Shown here in pieces: positions 34,645 to 44,299 of a stretch of 64,000 nt of DNA. Under the pieces are notes generated by a model. The model saw only the letters and a list, made by a program, of their open reading frames with translations, was not told the origin of the DNA and searched no databases. The stretch is taken from NCBI GenBank assembly GCA_945874735.1, contig CAMCHI010000005.1, forward strand, positions 17,525 through 81,524. The letters run 5' to 3'. The stretch's first letter is position 1. Every line of letters starts with the position of its first letter. Source of the stretch: an uncultured Arcanobacterium sp. (GTDB lineage: Bacteria; Actinomycetota; Actinomycetes; Actinomycetales; Actinomycetaceae). Both the position numbers and the translations under genes were made by a program.

Positions 34645-35282
34645 TTGTGCCTACTTTCCTAAAAATTTTATTTATCAGTCTACATTTATGCAGGCTGTGC
34701 TTTATATTAAGCAGTTTATATAGGTTTAGTCTTATTTAAGTTTAGAGATTAGTTTTCTGTTGCGCTAACTAAGGTTCTCGCTATTTTTCCAAATAGCTCA
34801 CACTAAAAATACGTAAAAATTATCGGAAAGTAAAAGCCCAGCTAAACAATAAATAACAACCACTTATCCACACCTGCTGCGAGTTCTTTAAGAAAACTTG
34901 TGGATACACACCCTAAAAACTGTGTATATCTCAAAGTTTATGCACAAAATTTATAAAAATGTCCCTAAATTTTATCCACAATTGTGGATTGGCTTGGGAA
35001 AACCGCTAAAAATAAGCCTCTCCCGTATTTAATTTTGTGGATAAAACTAAAGAGAGAGATAGTGAAAAAATATCCAGAAAAAATACTTTTACCTAAAAAG
35101 TTAAAGTAAAACACGCCCAAATACTTCACATTCATTACACTGTTTATACCTTGCCATTATTGCAGCTAATTTTTCATCTCACATCATCAACTCCTACAAC
35201 TAGCTAAACTAAAAATCTCCCCTAAACTTAATTAAAGACCTCTTAAAAATTACTCTATCGTCCGTCTTTATAACTTACTCTT
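34645..35282. promoter_or_regulatory. Non-coding region upstream of dnaB with DnaA-box cluster
   Basis: These 638 bases carry no gene. DnaA boxes (consensus TTATNCACA): perfect at 34864-34872 (+), 34938-34946 (+, TTATGCACA), 34972-34980 (+) and 35036-35044 (-); near-perfect at 34899-34907 (-). The third forms a dyad TTATCCACAATTGTGGATT with a weaker reverse half. All lie within 181 bases, 220-400 bases upstream of dnaB. A+T-rich runs flank them. It is denser in perfect boxes than either side of dnaA in this window. Binding and function are inferred. Confidence 0.7.
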
Positions 35283-36677
35283 ATGCATCTAAAACCATTT
35301 CACTCCATCGATAAAGCTTTAATAAGCCTATCCTTACCGTTACTATCCACTTTACTAATCGAGCCTCTATTAGTAATGGCAGATACTTTCATGATTGGCA
35401 GAATCGGCACCGCAGAACTAGCAGGTTTGTCTTTAGCTGCCACTATTTTAAGCACTGTAATAGGATGCTGTATTTTTCTGGCGTATTCCACTACCACCAG
35501 CACTGCCCAACTAATAGGCGCAAACCAAAACCAGAAAGCCTTACAGTACGGAATTGACGCCCTGTGGGTAGCAGGTGGATTAGGAATAGGTTTAGCTCTC
35601 GCTCTAAGCCTAACCAGCAACACTCTACTCCCTGTTTTCACCAGTAACCAAGAAGTTATTTTCCACGCCCAACAATACTTACAAATTTCCGCCTTAGGAA
35701 TACCAGGAATGCTAATCAGCTTAGCTACTAGTGGAATTTTACGTGGTTTTTCTTTACCTAAAATCCCTCTAATTATCAGCACAATAGGCGCACTACTAAA
35801 CGTACCATTAAACATTATTTTTATTTACGGTTGTGATTTAGGGGTGGCAGGTGCTGCTCTTGGCACTGCTCTGGCACAAAACTTTATAGCTATTTTCTTA
35901 ATACGTGCAGTGATAAAACTACATATCCCCAGCTATAAAATTAGATGGTTTTGCACTAGCGCTGGTGTACTACGTATCACCAAACACTCTCTCCCACTTT
36001 TTTGGCGCACTATCTATTTACGCCTTGCTTTACTACTGCAAGTAGCCACCGCTGCCGCTTTTGGCGCTGATTTTTTAGCAAGCAATCAAATACTCATGGC
36101 CACTTGGAACTTTGCTGCATATGGACTAGACGCTCTAGCTGGTGCAGCGCAAATTTTAATCGGACAAAGTTTAGGAAAATATCAAAGCCTTATATGCACC
36201 CATACTACCAAGCAACAGCAAGTATCCAGCACCGAAGTAACTAACGCATTAAATGACGTGCAAGCCATTTTAGATAGATGTCTGCGTTGGGGCTGGTGGA
36301 GTGGAGTTATCATAGGCATTAGTTTCGTACCTTTAAGTTTTGTTCTTCCGCAATTATTTTCCCTAAACCCGCTAGTACAAAACATCACTAATATTTCACT
36401 GTGGATATTGGGATTAGGAATGCCGTTAGCGAGTTTGAGTTATCTGCTAGACGGTATTCTTATCGGCGCAAACGACACCCGAAAATTAGCTAAATATATG
36501 AAATATGCACTACTTACTTTTACTCCTTTAGCTAGTCTATTATATGTTTTTGCCTCTGCCTTAAACACAAACGGCTTTTATTTACTATGGCTTAGCTACT
36601 GTATCGGATTTATGGGTGTACGAAGCTACACCATGCTCCAACGGATAAAAAATCCTGCATGGATGCAACAAAGCTAA
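35283..36677 (+). CDS. MATE-family efflux transporter
   Basis: A 464-residue membrane protein with about 12 transmembrane helices in two MatE halves. The N-terminal half begins IDKALISLSLPLLSTLLIEPLLVMADTFMIG, typical of DinF-like MATE proteins. These export cationic or hydrophobic compounds by Na+ or H+ antiport. A hydrophilic segment at about 300-325 (HTTKQQQVSSTEV) separates the halves. It is transcribed opposite to its neighbours and sits between rplI and dnaB, where most actinobacteria have no gene, so it probably inserted there. A plausible promoter lies in the DnaA-box region. Confidence 0.92.
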   Translation: MHLKPFHSIDKALISLSLPLLSTLLIEPLLVMADTFMIGRIGTAELAGLSLAATILSTVIGCCIFLAYSTTTSTAQLIGANQNQKALQYGIDALWVAGGLGIGLALALSLTSNTLLPVFTSNQEVIFHAQQYLQISALGIPGMLISLATSGILRGFSLPKIPLIISTIGALLNVPLNIIFIYGCDLGVAGAALGTALAQNFIAIFLIRAVIKLHIPSYKIRWFCTSAGVLRITKHSLPLFWRTIYLRLALLLQVATAAAFGADFLASNQILMATWNFAAYGLDALAGAAQILIGQSLGKYQSLICTHTTKQQQVSSTEVTNALNDVQAILDRCLRWGWWSGVIIGISFVPLSFVLPQLFSLNPLVQNITNISLWILGLGMPLASLSYLLDGILIGANDTRKLAKYMKYALLTFTPLASLLYVFASALNTNGFYLLWLSYCIGFMGVRSYTMLQRIKNPAWMQQS

Positions 36678-36734
36678 AACTCTTTAGATTAATCTTGTTG
36701 AATAAACGCTAATTAATCTTAAAATCTAAAAATA

Positions 36735-36779
36735 AACACCCTGTTGGTGATCACAATTAGTAATTACCAACAGGGTGTT
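36735..36779 (-). terminator. Terminator of the rpsF-ssb-rpsR-rplI operon
   Basis: AACACCCTGTTGGT and ACCAACAGGGTGTT form a 14-bp perfect stem. On the minus strand it is followed by TATTTTTAGATTTT. It lies about 70 bases past the rplI stop. The plus strand has no T run after it, so it serves mainly the minus strand. Confidence 0.9.
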
Positions 36780-36847
36780 CAAGATTAAACCAAATGTGTT
36801 AAACAGTTAGTTTTCAGATACAACTAACTAGCGCTGTAACACAAAGT

Positions 36848-37294
36848 TTAAGCAGAAACTACCTTAACCTTCAGCACTGCCGAAATTTCTTCATGCAACT
36901 TTACAACGCCAGTGTATTCACCTACCGACTTAATCGTGGAGTCTAGATTAACTGCACGGCGGTCGATAGCCTTACCACTTAGCTCAGAAGCTGCAGCAGC
37001 TACGTCAGCGGTGGTTACTGCACCGAATAGACGACCATTAGCACCAGCAGTCTTAGCAATCTCTAATACTGCTGCTTCTAACGCGTCACGGGTAGCGCGA
37101 GCTGCTTCAAGATCTTCCGTAGCACGCTTACGACGAGATTCTGCAATCTGGTCAATCTGCTTTTGTGCACCCTTAGTCCATGCCACTGCATAGCCACGTG
37201 GGATTAGGAAATTACGACCGTAACCATCTTTTACAGTAACAACTTCCCCAGCAGAACCTAAACCTTTTACTTCGTGAGTGAGGATAATCTTCAT
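36848..37294 (-). CDS. rplI: Ribosomal protein bL9
   Basis: A 148-residue large-subunit protein with the expected two-lobe form: the N-terminal domain MKIILTHEVKGLGSAGEVVTVKDGYGRNFLIPRG, a long central helix and a C-terminal rRNA-binding domain. It is the last gene of the rpsF-ssb-rpsR-rplI operon, 15 bases after rpsR, and a strong terminator follows. Confidence 0.97.
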   Translation of the reverse strand: MKIILTHEVKGLGSAGEVVTVKDGYGRNFLIPRGYAVAWTKGAQKQIDQIAESRRKRATEDLEAARATRDALEAAVLEIAKTAGANGRLFGAVTTADVAAAASELSGKAIDRRAVNLDSTIKSVGEYTGVVKLHEEISAVLKVKVVSA

Positions 37295-37309
37295 GGAATT
37301 TTCCTCCTA

Positions 37310-37546
37310 TCAGCGAGCAGAGCTCGAGTAAGGCAGAAGTGCCATTTCACGTGCGTTCTTAACTGCACGTGCGATTTGACGCTGTTCCTGCACGCTTACA
37401 CCGGTCACGCGGCGAGCACGAATCTTGCCACGATCAGAGATGAACTTACGCAAAGTTGCGGTATCTTTGTAGTCGATTAGTTCGACCTTGGCCGACTTTA
37501 ATGGGTTGGCCTTCTTCTTTGGCTTACGCAATACTTGCTTTGCCAT
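37310..37546 (-). CDS. rpsR: Ribosomal protein bS18
   Basis: A 78-residue small-subunit protein. The ATG at 37546 ([12 protein letters not shown]) is preceded by an AGGAAAG site. An upstream in-frame ATG at 37567 lacks one and is rejected. The signature [18 protein letters not shown] and the C-terminal [17 protein letters not shown] are standard. No CXXC zinc motif is present. It sits between ssb and rplI. Confidence 0.96.
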   Translation of the reverse strand: MAKQVLRKPKKKANPLKSAKVELIDYKDTATLRKFISDRGKIRARRVTGVSVQEQRQIARAVKNAREMALLPYSSSAR

Positions 37547-37669
37547 TTTCTTTCCTCTTTCAATCAAGTGCGCTTAAATGTTTAATAAAACTTTTAAACG
37601 CTATAAAGTCTTTAAGCTACTAAATGAGCTGAATGCCTTTAAGGCAAATCTCTAAATCATATACACGGT

Positions 37670-38161
37670 TTAGAAAGTAGGAGGAGTTCCTCCGGTTGCC
37701 CAAGGATCATGTGCTGCACCTCCGGCAGGAGCATTAAAACTTGCATATCCCGCATCAGACTGCTGATTTGCAAAACTTGCTCGTCCACCAGATCCAGCAT
37801 TAGTACGATTTACCTGCACAGTTGCAAAACGAAGCACTGGTCCAATTTCTTCAATTTCCATTTCCATGGAAGTGCCCCGGCTGCCATCTTGCCGATCATA
37901 TTCACGAACTTTCAACTTACCATGCATCATCACACGCATTCCCTTAGAAAGAGAAGCTGCTACGTTTTCTGCATATTCACGCCAAACCGATCCGCGAATA
38001 AAGAGCGTTTCACCGTCTTCCCATTGATTAGTTTGACGGTTCAAAGTGCGGGGAGTGGAAGCTACCGTAATATTAGCTACCGCATCACCAGAAGCTATGT
38101 ATCGCACTTCTGGATCTGCCGTTAAATTACCAATAATGGTGATTACTGGTTCGCCTGCCAT
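37670..38161 (-). CDS. ssb: Single-stranded DNA-binding protein
   Basis: A 163-residue protein with an OB-fold (residues of about 5-110: ITIIGNLTADPEVRYIASGDAVANITVAST...). It binds single-stranded DNA during replication. The tail is short and Gly/Ala-rich and ends DPWATGGTPPTF. It lacks the acidic tip (DDxPF type) that usually recruits partner proteins. It follows rpsF by 20 bases in the standard operon. A second SSB elsewhere in the genome is possible. Confidence 0.94.
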   Translation of the reverse strand: MAGEPVITIIGNLTADPEVRYIASGDAVANITVASTPRTLNRQTNQWEDGETLFIRGSVWREYAENVAASLSKGMRVMMHGKLKVREYDRQDGSRGTSMEMEIEEIGPVLRFATVQVNRTNAGSGGRASFANQQSDAGYASFNAPAGGAAHDPWATGGTPPTF

Positions 38162-38181
38162 CGTACTCTCAAGCTCCTTAA

Positions 38182-38487
38182 TTAGTCTTCTACTACTGGT
38201 AGTGGCTCGAAACGTAGCAACTTGGTACGTAGAACAGATTCATTCAATCCAAGCTGACGATCAAGTTCTTGAGCAGTAGCAGGAGTAGCGGTCATGTAAA
38301 CAACTACATATACGCCTTCAGACTGCTTCTTGATTTCATAGGCGAGTCTACGTTTGCCCATAATCTCAACTTTGTCGAGAATACCACCTTCATTTGGTAC
38401 TACAGCGAGCATCTTATCTAACGTAGACTGAAGATTACGCTCATCAACCTTACTGTCGAGAATAATCATCATTTCATACTGACGCAT
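38182..38487 (-). CDS. rpsF: Ribosomal protein bS6
   Basis: A 101-residue small-subunit protein. The start ATG at 38487 ([14 protein letters not shown]) is set by a very strong AAGGAGGTG site; the frame extends further upstream but without support. The motif [16 protein letters not shown] is typical. It is the first gene of the rpsF-ssb-rpsR-rplI operon. Confidence 0.96.
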   Translation of the reverse strand: MRQYEMMIILDSKVDERNLQSTLDKMLAVVPNEGGILDKVEIMGKRRLAYEIKKQSEGVYVVVYMTATPATAQELDRQLGLNESVLRTKLLRFEPLPVVED

Positions 38488-38686
38488 GTTCACCCACCTC
38501 CTTTGGTCTTTACGGTCATGGTCTTTCCATGACAGGAGGGTCATGCTTACAGCTTCCTTTTGCGGGTGCAAAAATCCACTGCAAAAACCTATTCTACCTA
38601 TATTTACTCTGCTTTGCATTGCAAACTAAAGCACATTTAACGCGCAATACATCACGCATTTTCTATTAATAAAACTAGCTCCCAGC

Positions 38687-41044
38687 TTAGTTACCGCCGT
38701 TTTCTTCCTCAGTACTTCCCCCTGAGGTGCTGTCAGTTTCAGAACTGGTCGGATCAGTTGCACCAGAAGTTTCACCGCTGGTAGAAGAATCAGTAGTTCC
38801 TGTTTCTTGACTTGGCTCTACCTCTGTATTATTTTCTGTTTCAGTTTTCTCTGTATTTTCCTCGGTAGTATCGGTGTTTTCATTACTCGTACTAGTTTCA
38901 GAGTTGTTGGTCTTGGTACTCTCCCAGCGCCCTAAACTACCAAAACTTAACTCCGGCATTCCAGCCATTGCCGCCACGGTGTAATCCCGCCAAATATAAA
39001 GCGGATAATTCATGGAATGGGTGACGTAATATCCCGCATACTCACCTAAAATTTCTTCTCCACCATCTTCACCTACGCGGAAAATATCCACTGCCGTCAC
39101 CATTTGCGGAGTAAAACCAATAAACCATGCAGAAACTGGCCCAGAAGAAGTACCCGACTTACCAGCGTAAGTACGATCCAGACTATCAGCAACCCAAGAA
39201 GCAGTACCGCCACTTTCAAAAGGCGACTTGAAAATCTCTGCCGCTGCTGCTGCCACTTCCGCTGATACTACTTGCTGTTTTGCAAAATCAGCAGTGTAGA
39301 TTACTTCGCCTTTAGTGTTGCGAACTTCTTTAATTAAATGCGGGGTAACTAAATACCCTCCATTAGCCGCTACCGCATAAGCACGAGCCATTTCTTGCGG
39401 AGTCACAGAAGAAGACCCTAGTAAGTTTCCAATATTTTCATCTAAACCAGGAGTATCAGCACTTAAACCTAGCTTAAGCGCCATCTGATAGGTATTACTT
39501 GCCCCTATTTCTTGATTTAGCTTCAAAAAACCAGTGTTTACCGAATACTTCACCATGCCAGCAAAATTCAACGAGCCATAATTTCTGTTTGCATAATTAG
39601 CAAAAGTCTTACCCGCTATTTCTACCGACGACGGAGAAGCATAGAACTTATTTGGATCAATACCTTGTGATAGCGCTTCCAAAACCGCAAAATACTTAAA
39701 AGTAGATCCTGCTTGGGCCCTATCTTGAGTAGCGGCATTGCGTTGCCGTACTAAATAATCTTCTCCCCCATATACAGCAAACACTTCCCCGTTTTCAGGG
39801 TTCATGGAATACAGACCAGATTTAGTTCCTTCTCGTTCTGCCGGCAGTTTAGCCATTGCCGCCACGGCAGCTTCCTGCATTTTAGCGTCAATAGTGCTGT
39901 GGATACGATAACCGCCTAAATCAATTTCTGCTTCGGTAAGACCTACTTGTTCTATCAATTCTGTACGAATCATATCTAGTAAATAGCCTTTTGGCCCTGC
40001 GTAGGTGTTCTCCACTGTCGGTTCGATAGTTTCTGGGAAATTAGCGAGTGCATCATTGTGTTCTGCTTGCTTTATCCAACCATCTTCCAACATTCTGCGC
40101 AATACGCGCTTATATTTTAGCTGTGCTGTTTCTAAATCTTTGGCAGGATCCCAGGCAGAAGGAGCCGGAATAACTGCTGCTAAAAGAGCAGACTGGGGAA
40201 GGTTTAATTCACTGGCAGATATTCCAAAATAGGATTTTGCCGCAGCTTCAATACCGTATGATCCTCTACCAAAATAAATAGTATTAAGGTAATTACCTAA
40301 AATTTCTTCTTTAGTTTGGGTTTTATCAATCTTGATTGCCAGTACTGCTTCGCGCAGTTTTCCAAAATAATCCAAAGTAGTGCCCGTATAGTAGCGTTCC
40401 GCATACTGCTGGGTGAGAGTAGAACCACCTTGTCGTGGCCCGCCCGATAGATTATTAACTAATGCGCGAATGGTAGCGGGGATAGATACCCCGTTATTGG
40501 TGTAGAAAGTTTTATCTTCTGAAGCCACCACTGCATTTCGTAAAGACGTTGGTATATCTTCTAAAGGCACTACTTCCCGATTAACGGTAGCTAAACTTCC
40601 TAATTCACTCGTGCCGTCTGCATAGTAAATACTGGACTTTTCAGCTAAAGCAAAATCATCTGGATCTGGTACGTCAGTAGTGATATATAAAGCTAAAAAT
40701 AGGGTAGCGCCTAAAGAAAGAAACAGGAAAAAAGATCCTAACAAAAAACGCCAACTAGGTAGCCAACGATGTATCGGTCCTAAATTTTTCCGCGGATAGT
40801 TCCAAAACTTGCCCTTATTTTTCCGATTTTTACCAGCATTTGTTTTACTAGTTGTGTTTTTAGTTTTAGTTTTCGCAGCAACAGAAGTAACTCCAGCTGA
40901 ACGTGTAGTAGTTTTCGTTCCACTGTTTGCCCCACTTTTACTAGCAGCGCTGCGTTGCGCAGACTGTTTAGCTTGCTGAGCTAACAGCTGAGCGCGCATT
41001 GCTTCTTTTCGGGCACTTCGTCTAGGAGGTTGTTCACTATTCAT
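38687..41044 (-). CDS. Class A penicillin-binding protein (transglycosylase/transpeptidase)
   Basis: A 785-residue bifunctional cell-wall synthase. The cytoplasmic tail (1-95) is basic and rich in Ser, Lys and Thr. The membrane anchor is at about 98-122. The glycosyltransferase motifs are ASEDKTF (E176) and GGSTLTQQ (207-213). The transpeptidase motifs are STFK (S447), SVN (501-503) and KSGTS (629-633). The C-terminal 80 residues (from about 705) are a Ser/Thr/Glu/Asn-rich low-complexity tail with no PASTA domain. The gene lies upstream of rpsF, as in other actinobacteria. It makes and crosslinks glycan strands outside the membrane. Confidence 0.94.
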   Translation of the reverse strand: MNSEQPPRRSARKEAMRAQLLAQQAKQSAQRSAASKSGANSGTKTTTRSAGVTSVAAKTKTKNTTSKTNAGKNRKNKGKFWNYPRKNLGPIHRWLPSWRFLLGSFFLFLSLGATLFLALYITTDVPDPDDFALAEKSSIYYADGTSELGSLATVNREVVPLEDIPTSLRNAVVASEDKTFYTNNGVSIPATIRALVNNLSGGPRQGGSTLTQQYAERYYTGTTLDYFGKLREAVLAIKIDKTQTKEEILGNYLNTIYFGRGSYGIEAAAKSYFGISASELNLPQSALLAAVIPAPSAWDPAKDLETAQLKYKRVLRRMLEDGWIKQAEHNDALANFPETIEPTVENTYAGPKGYLLDMIRTELIEQVGLTEAEIDLGGYRIHSTIDAKMQEAAVAAMAKLPAEREGTKSGLYSMNPENGEVFAVYGGEDYLVRQRNAATQDRAQAGSTFKYFAVLEALSQGIDPNKFYASPSSVEIAGKTFANYANRNYGSLNFAGMVKYSVNTGFLKLNQEIGASNTYQMALKLGLSADTPGLDENIGNLLGSSSVTPQEMARAYAVAANGGYLVTPHLIKEVRNTKGEVIYTADFAKQQVVSAEVAAAAAEIFKSPFESGGTASWVADSLDRTYAGKSGTSSGPVSAWFIGFTPQMVTAVDIFRVGEDGGEEILGEYAGYYVTHSMNYPLYIWRDYTVAAMAGMPELSFGSLGRWESTKTNNSETSTSNENTDTTEENTEKTETENNTEVEPSQETGTTDSSTSGETSGATDPTSSETDSTSGGSTEEENGGN

Positions 41045-41059
41045 AGCTTTTCCTACTTA

Positions 41060-42454
41060 TTACTTCTTTTTGGATCGACGGTATATGGAACGAGTCATAT
41101 TACTGTTCTTTGCCTGCCGATAACCGCGTACTGATTTAGAAACTGTACGCAATAGTGATTTAATTTTTTGATTCCCTTGAGAAATATGGGGTAAATGTTG
41201 GTTAAATGTTTCTAAAGTAGTAGATACTTCTGCCGGTGCTTTCGGGTTGGCGCGCTGTAGGTCGTATTGTTTTTGCGCCTCTCGTTTTTTCACTTCTTTT
41301 TCAGATACTAAAAATACGTCTAACCATCTAGTGCGTGGATCGGCATCTATTAATAAGGCTTTGAAGAATAAAGTTAATGGCACCGCCAAAATAGAACCTA
41401 AAATACCGATTACTAAAGTCCAGAGCACTAAAGAAATAAAGGTGACGGTAGCTGATAAGCCCACTACATCTCCGGTTAGTTTAGGTTGTAAGAAAGTCTG
41501 AATTAACACGTTAATTAGACTGTATATTAATGCTACCCATAGCATTGCCTGCCAGCCTTGATCTAACAATGCCATCAGCATAGGGGGAAGCACCCCAATT
41601 ACGAAACCGATATTAGGAATATAGTTAGTTACGAATGCCCATACTCCCCATGTCCAAGCTAAAGGAATAGCCAGCATCTGTAAAGCTACTACGTCTACTA
41701 CTGCCACTATCAAACCGAAGAACGTGGAAATAATCCAGTAGGAACGCACCCGCTTCTCAAATCCAGCCAAAGCTGCCGTGAGGTCACTATGCCATGTGCG
41801 GGATACTTTAGAACGAGCATCTAAAGTAGCAGTATCTATGGTGATAAAGAATAATGCCACCACCACGATAGCTATCAACCCGCCCATAGAAGAAAGCGAG
41901 TCTGCCACATTCCAAGCTAATCTAATCACCGTATTGTAGTCGATTTCCGAGAGTAGTTTTTGGAAATCGAAAGTCTGAATATCGTAACTTTCTAGAAATT
42001 GCCCTAAAGAATTTAAGGTCTGCTCAAAACGTCCGGAGTATCGCATTAGTGTTACGGGCACTGGTGTAAAAGACCACACCAGTAGTGATACCGTACCCAC
42101 AAATGTAACTACCAGCACGATCATAGTGGTGATGATTGCCAACCAAACCGGAGCACCATGTTTTACTAATTTTCGTCCTATCGGACGGAAAGCTAATACC
42201 AGAGTCAAAGCTAGAAAAAATGGAGCGAATACTGCTTGCACATAACTTAATCCTGCAAAAGCTAAAGTCATTAAAGCAGTAGTAGCTAATATGATGATTC
42301 CTACCGGTACTTGACGCTCTAAAGCAAAAGTTGTTTCTTTGATTTTCGTGGTATGTACCGTAGTTGTGTCAGTTTTACTAAAATTTGCTTCACTATTTAG
42401 TGCTACCGTAGCAGAGGAGAACTCAGGTAAATTATCTGAATTAGTTGCTACCAT
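41060..42454 (-). CDS. AI-2E family transporter (PerM/TqsA-like permease)
   Basis: A 464-residue membrane protein with about eight transmembrane helices, including the family's central conserved segment (YIPNIGFVIGVLPPMLMALL and later LVLWTLVIGILGSILAVPLTLF). The ATG at 42454 has GGAGGAG seven bases upstream; the ATG at 42469 lies within that site and is unlikely. The family includes the E. coli AI-2 exporter TqsA and Na+/H+ antiporters. The substrate cannot be told. It ends 15 bases before the class A PBP gene on the same strand, so the two may be co-transcribed. The C-terminal tail (380-464) is basic and cytosolic. Confidence 0.88.
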   Translation of the reverse strand: MVATNSDNLPEFSSATVALNSEANFSKTDTTTVHTTKIKETTFALERQVPVGIIILATTALMTLAFAGLSYVQAVFAPFFLALTLVLAFRPIGRKLVKHGAPVWLAIITTMIVLVVTFVGTVSLLVWSFTPVPVTLMRYSGRFEQTLNSLGQFLESYDIQTFDFQKLLSEIDYNTVIRLAWNVADSLSSMGGLIAIVVVALFFITIDTATLDARSKVSRTWHSDLTAALAGFEKRVRSYWIISTFFGLIVAVVDVVALQMLAIPLAWTWGVWAFVTNYIPNIGFVIGVLPPMLMALLDQGWQAMLWVALIYSLINVLIQTFLQPKLTGDVVGLSATVTFISLVLWTLVIGILGSILAVPLTLFFKALLIDADPRTRWLDVFLVSEKEVKKREAQKQYDLQRANPKAPAEVSTTLETFNQHLPHISQGNQKIKSLLRTVSKSVRGYRQAKNSNMTRSIYRRSKKK

Positions 42455-42736
42455 TTTTAACTCCTCCATTGCTTGCCCTAGTTAATTTATCGTTACTTCT
42501 AGATGCAGTGCCGCTTAAAAACTGCCCTATCTACTGTTACAAGCATACGCCTTATAACTCTTACCTCCAGTAATTCTGAAGTGGAAAAATAAAATTACTT
42601 GCTATCAGCTTAATTTAGAACGATGAAATATAAGCATTTTTAATTGATGTTTATATAAGTTCAGTCGTCCCTAGAAAATACCAACTAGCCAGCATTTCAA
42701 GGTAAAAGGAAGAATTAGCGATTACTAGCGTAAGGC

Positions 42737-44233
42737 TCACTTTCTATGCTTGTTTTCCCACCAAAGCAAAAGACGGCGTGTAGCTTCATCTTCTCCTAGC
42801 GGGCCTTCTTCTAGCCGTAAGTCCAACAAGAATTGTCGAGCTAAACCTACTTCTGGCCCTGGTTTTAATCCTAAAATTTCCATAATTTTAGTGCCGTCAA
42901 TATCTGGACGAATTGCATCTATTTCTTCTTGTGCTTTTAGAGCTAAAATTCTTTGCTCTAAATCGTCCATGCCTGATTGCAGATAGTGTGCCTTGCGTTT
43001 GTTACGAGTAGTACAATCAGCGCGTGTAATCCGATTTAATCGGCTGAGCAAATGGCCAGCATCAGTCACATAACGGCGCACTGCTGAATCTGTCCATTTT
43101 TGTTCCCCGTAACCATGGAAACGTAAATGTAATTCCACTAAACGGCTCACATCTTTAATGGTTTGTTTATCAAAACGTAAATGTTTCATGCGCTTAGCAG
43201 TAATTCTAGCTCCGATTACATCGTGAGCATGGAAAGATACTGTGCCGTCTGGCTCAAAACGACGGGTAGCAGGCTTGCCCACATCATGCATAAGAGCAGC
43301 AAAACGCAACACAAAATCTGGAGCGGGAACTTCTCCATCAGCATCTGTTTCTAAAGCTACAGCTTGCTCTAACACCGTCAAAGTGTGCTGGTAAACATCT
43401 TTATGTCTACCATGCTCATCTACGGTTTCTTGTAAAGCCACTAACTCGGGTAGCACATATTCAGCTACTTGCGTATCTACTAGTAATTCTAATCCTTTAC
43501 GAGGATATTTCCCGATAATTAGCCGTTTTAGTTCAGCTTGAATACGCTCTACCGACACTATTTCTAATCGTACGGCTAATTCACGCATAGCCTGCTTTAG
43601 ATCTGGGTCTACCTTAAATCCTAGTTGCGCCACAAAACGAGCTGCCCGCATAATACGCAAAGGGTCATCAGTGAAAGATTGAGTTACTGGTGCCGGAGTG
43701 CGTAATACGCCAGCCACTAAATCGGCAAAACCACCGCACGGATCTTCTAAAGTAAGTTGAGGCAAACGCACTGCCATTGCATTTACTGTGAAATCACGAC
43801 GAGTAAGATCGCCAGCTAATTCTGTGCCGTATTTTACTTCTGGTTTACGGGATTCACTATCGTATTCTTCACTCCGATAAGTAGTTACCTCTACTACTAA
43901 TCCATCTCGTGCCGCTCCGATAGTGCCAAATTCTTTTCCAATATCCCAAGTGGCATTACCCCATTTATCCAGTAATTTCTGGGTTTTTTCTGGAGTAGCA
44001 GAAGTGGTGAAATCATAATCATGAATAGGCAAGCCTAAAAACGCGTCGCGAACAGGCCCTCCGACTAATGCCAATTCTTCTCCATTACGTGAGAAAATAG
44101 TACCTAGTTCAAGAATTGCTTTCGGAAGTGAGTTTAAGGTGTGATGACCTTGAGCTAACATTCGGGCACGCTGATTAGCTTCAGCGGTTAGGTCGTTTAC
44201 CTCATTGATTGAATTAGTGTTTATTTTCGTCAC
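42737..44233 (-). CDS. cca: CCA tRNA nucleotidyltransferase
   Basis: A 498-residue class II nucleotidyltransferase with an added HD domain. The catalytic motif is GGPVRD...HDYDF (metal-binding Asp pair), followed by the RRDFTVNAMA and DPLRIMRAARF motifs. The HD domain is at about 295-400 (LMHDVGK). It adds or repairs the CCA end of tRNAs. Both tRNA genes in this window lack an encoded CCA, so this enzyme is needed. The start is GTG at 44233. It is divergent from the NUDIX gene with a 66-base gap, as is typical in actinobacteria. Confidence 0.94.
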   Translation of the reverse strand: MTKINTNSINEVNDLTAEANQRARMLAQGHHTLNSLPKAILELGTIFSRNGEELALVGGPVRDAFLGLPIHDYDFTTSATPEKTQKLLDKWGNATWDIGKEFGTIGAARDGLVVEVTTYRSEEYDSESRKPEVKYGTELAGDLTRRDFTVNAMAVRLPQLTLEDPCGGFADLVAGVLRTPAPVTQSFTDDPLRIMRAARFVAQLGFKVDPDLKQAMRELAVRLEIVSVERIQAELKRLIIGKYPRKGLELLVDTQVAEYVLPELVALQETVDEHGRHKDVYQHTLTVLEQAVALETDADGEVPAPDFVLRFAALMHDVGKPATRRFEPDGTVSFHAHDVIGARITAKRMKHLRFDKQTIKDVSRLVELHLRFHGYGEQKWTDSAVRRYVTDAGHLLSRLNRITRADCTTRNKRKAHYLQSGMDDLEQRILALKAQEEIDAIRPDIDGTKIMEILGLKPGPEVGLARQFLLDLRLEEGPLGEDEATRRLLLWWENKHRK

Positions 44234-44299
44234 TCTCTAAGAGTGCCACGAATATGACTTTAGTTCATCATATGTAGGCTGTATTACTAATAGAGAGTT

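Noticed and set aside
36690..36730. TTTAGATT / AATCTAAA pairing after the MATE gene
   Set aside because: It is short, A+T-only and without a convincing T run; the strong hairpin at 36735 belongs to the opposite operon.
41060..42469. Permease start at 42469
   Set aside because: That ATG overlaps the GGAGGAG site that serves the ATG at 42454.
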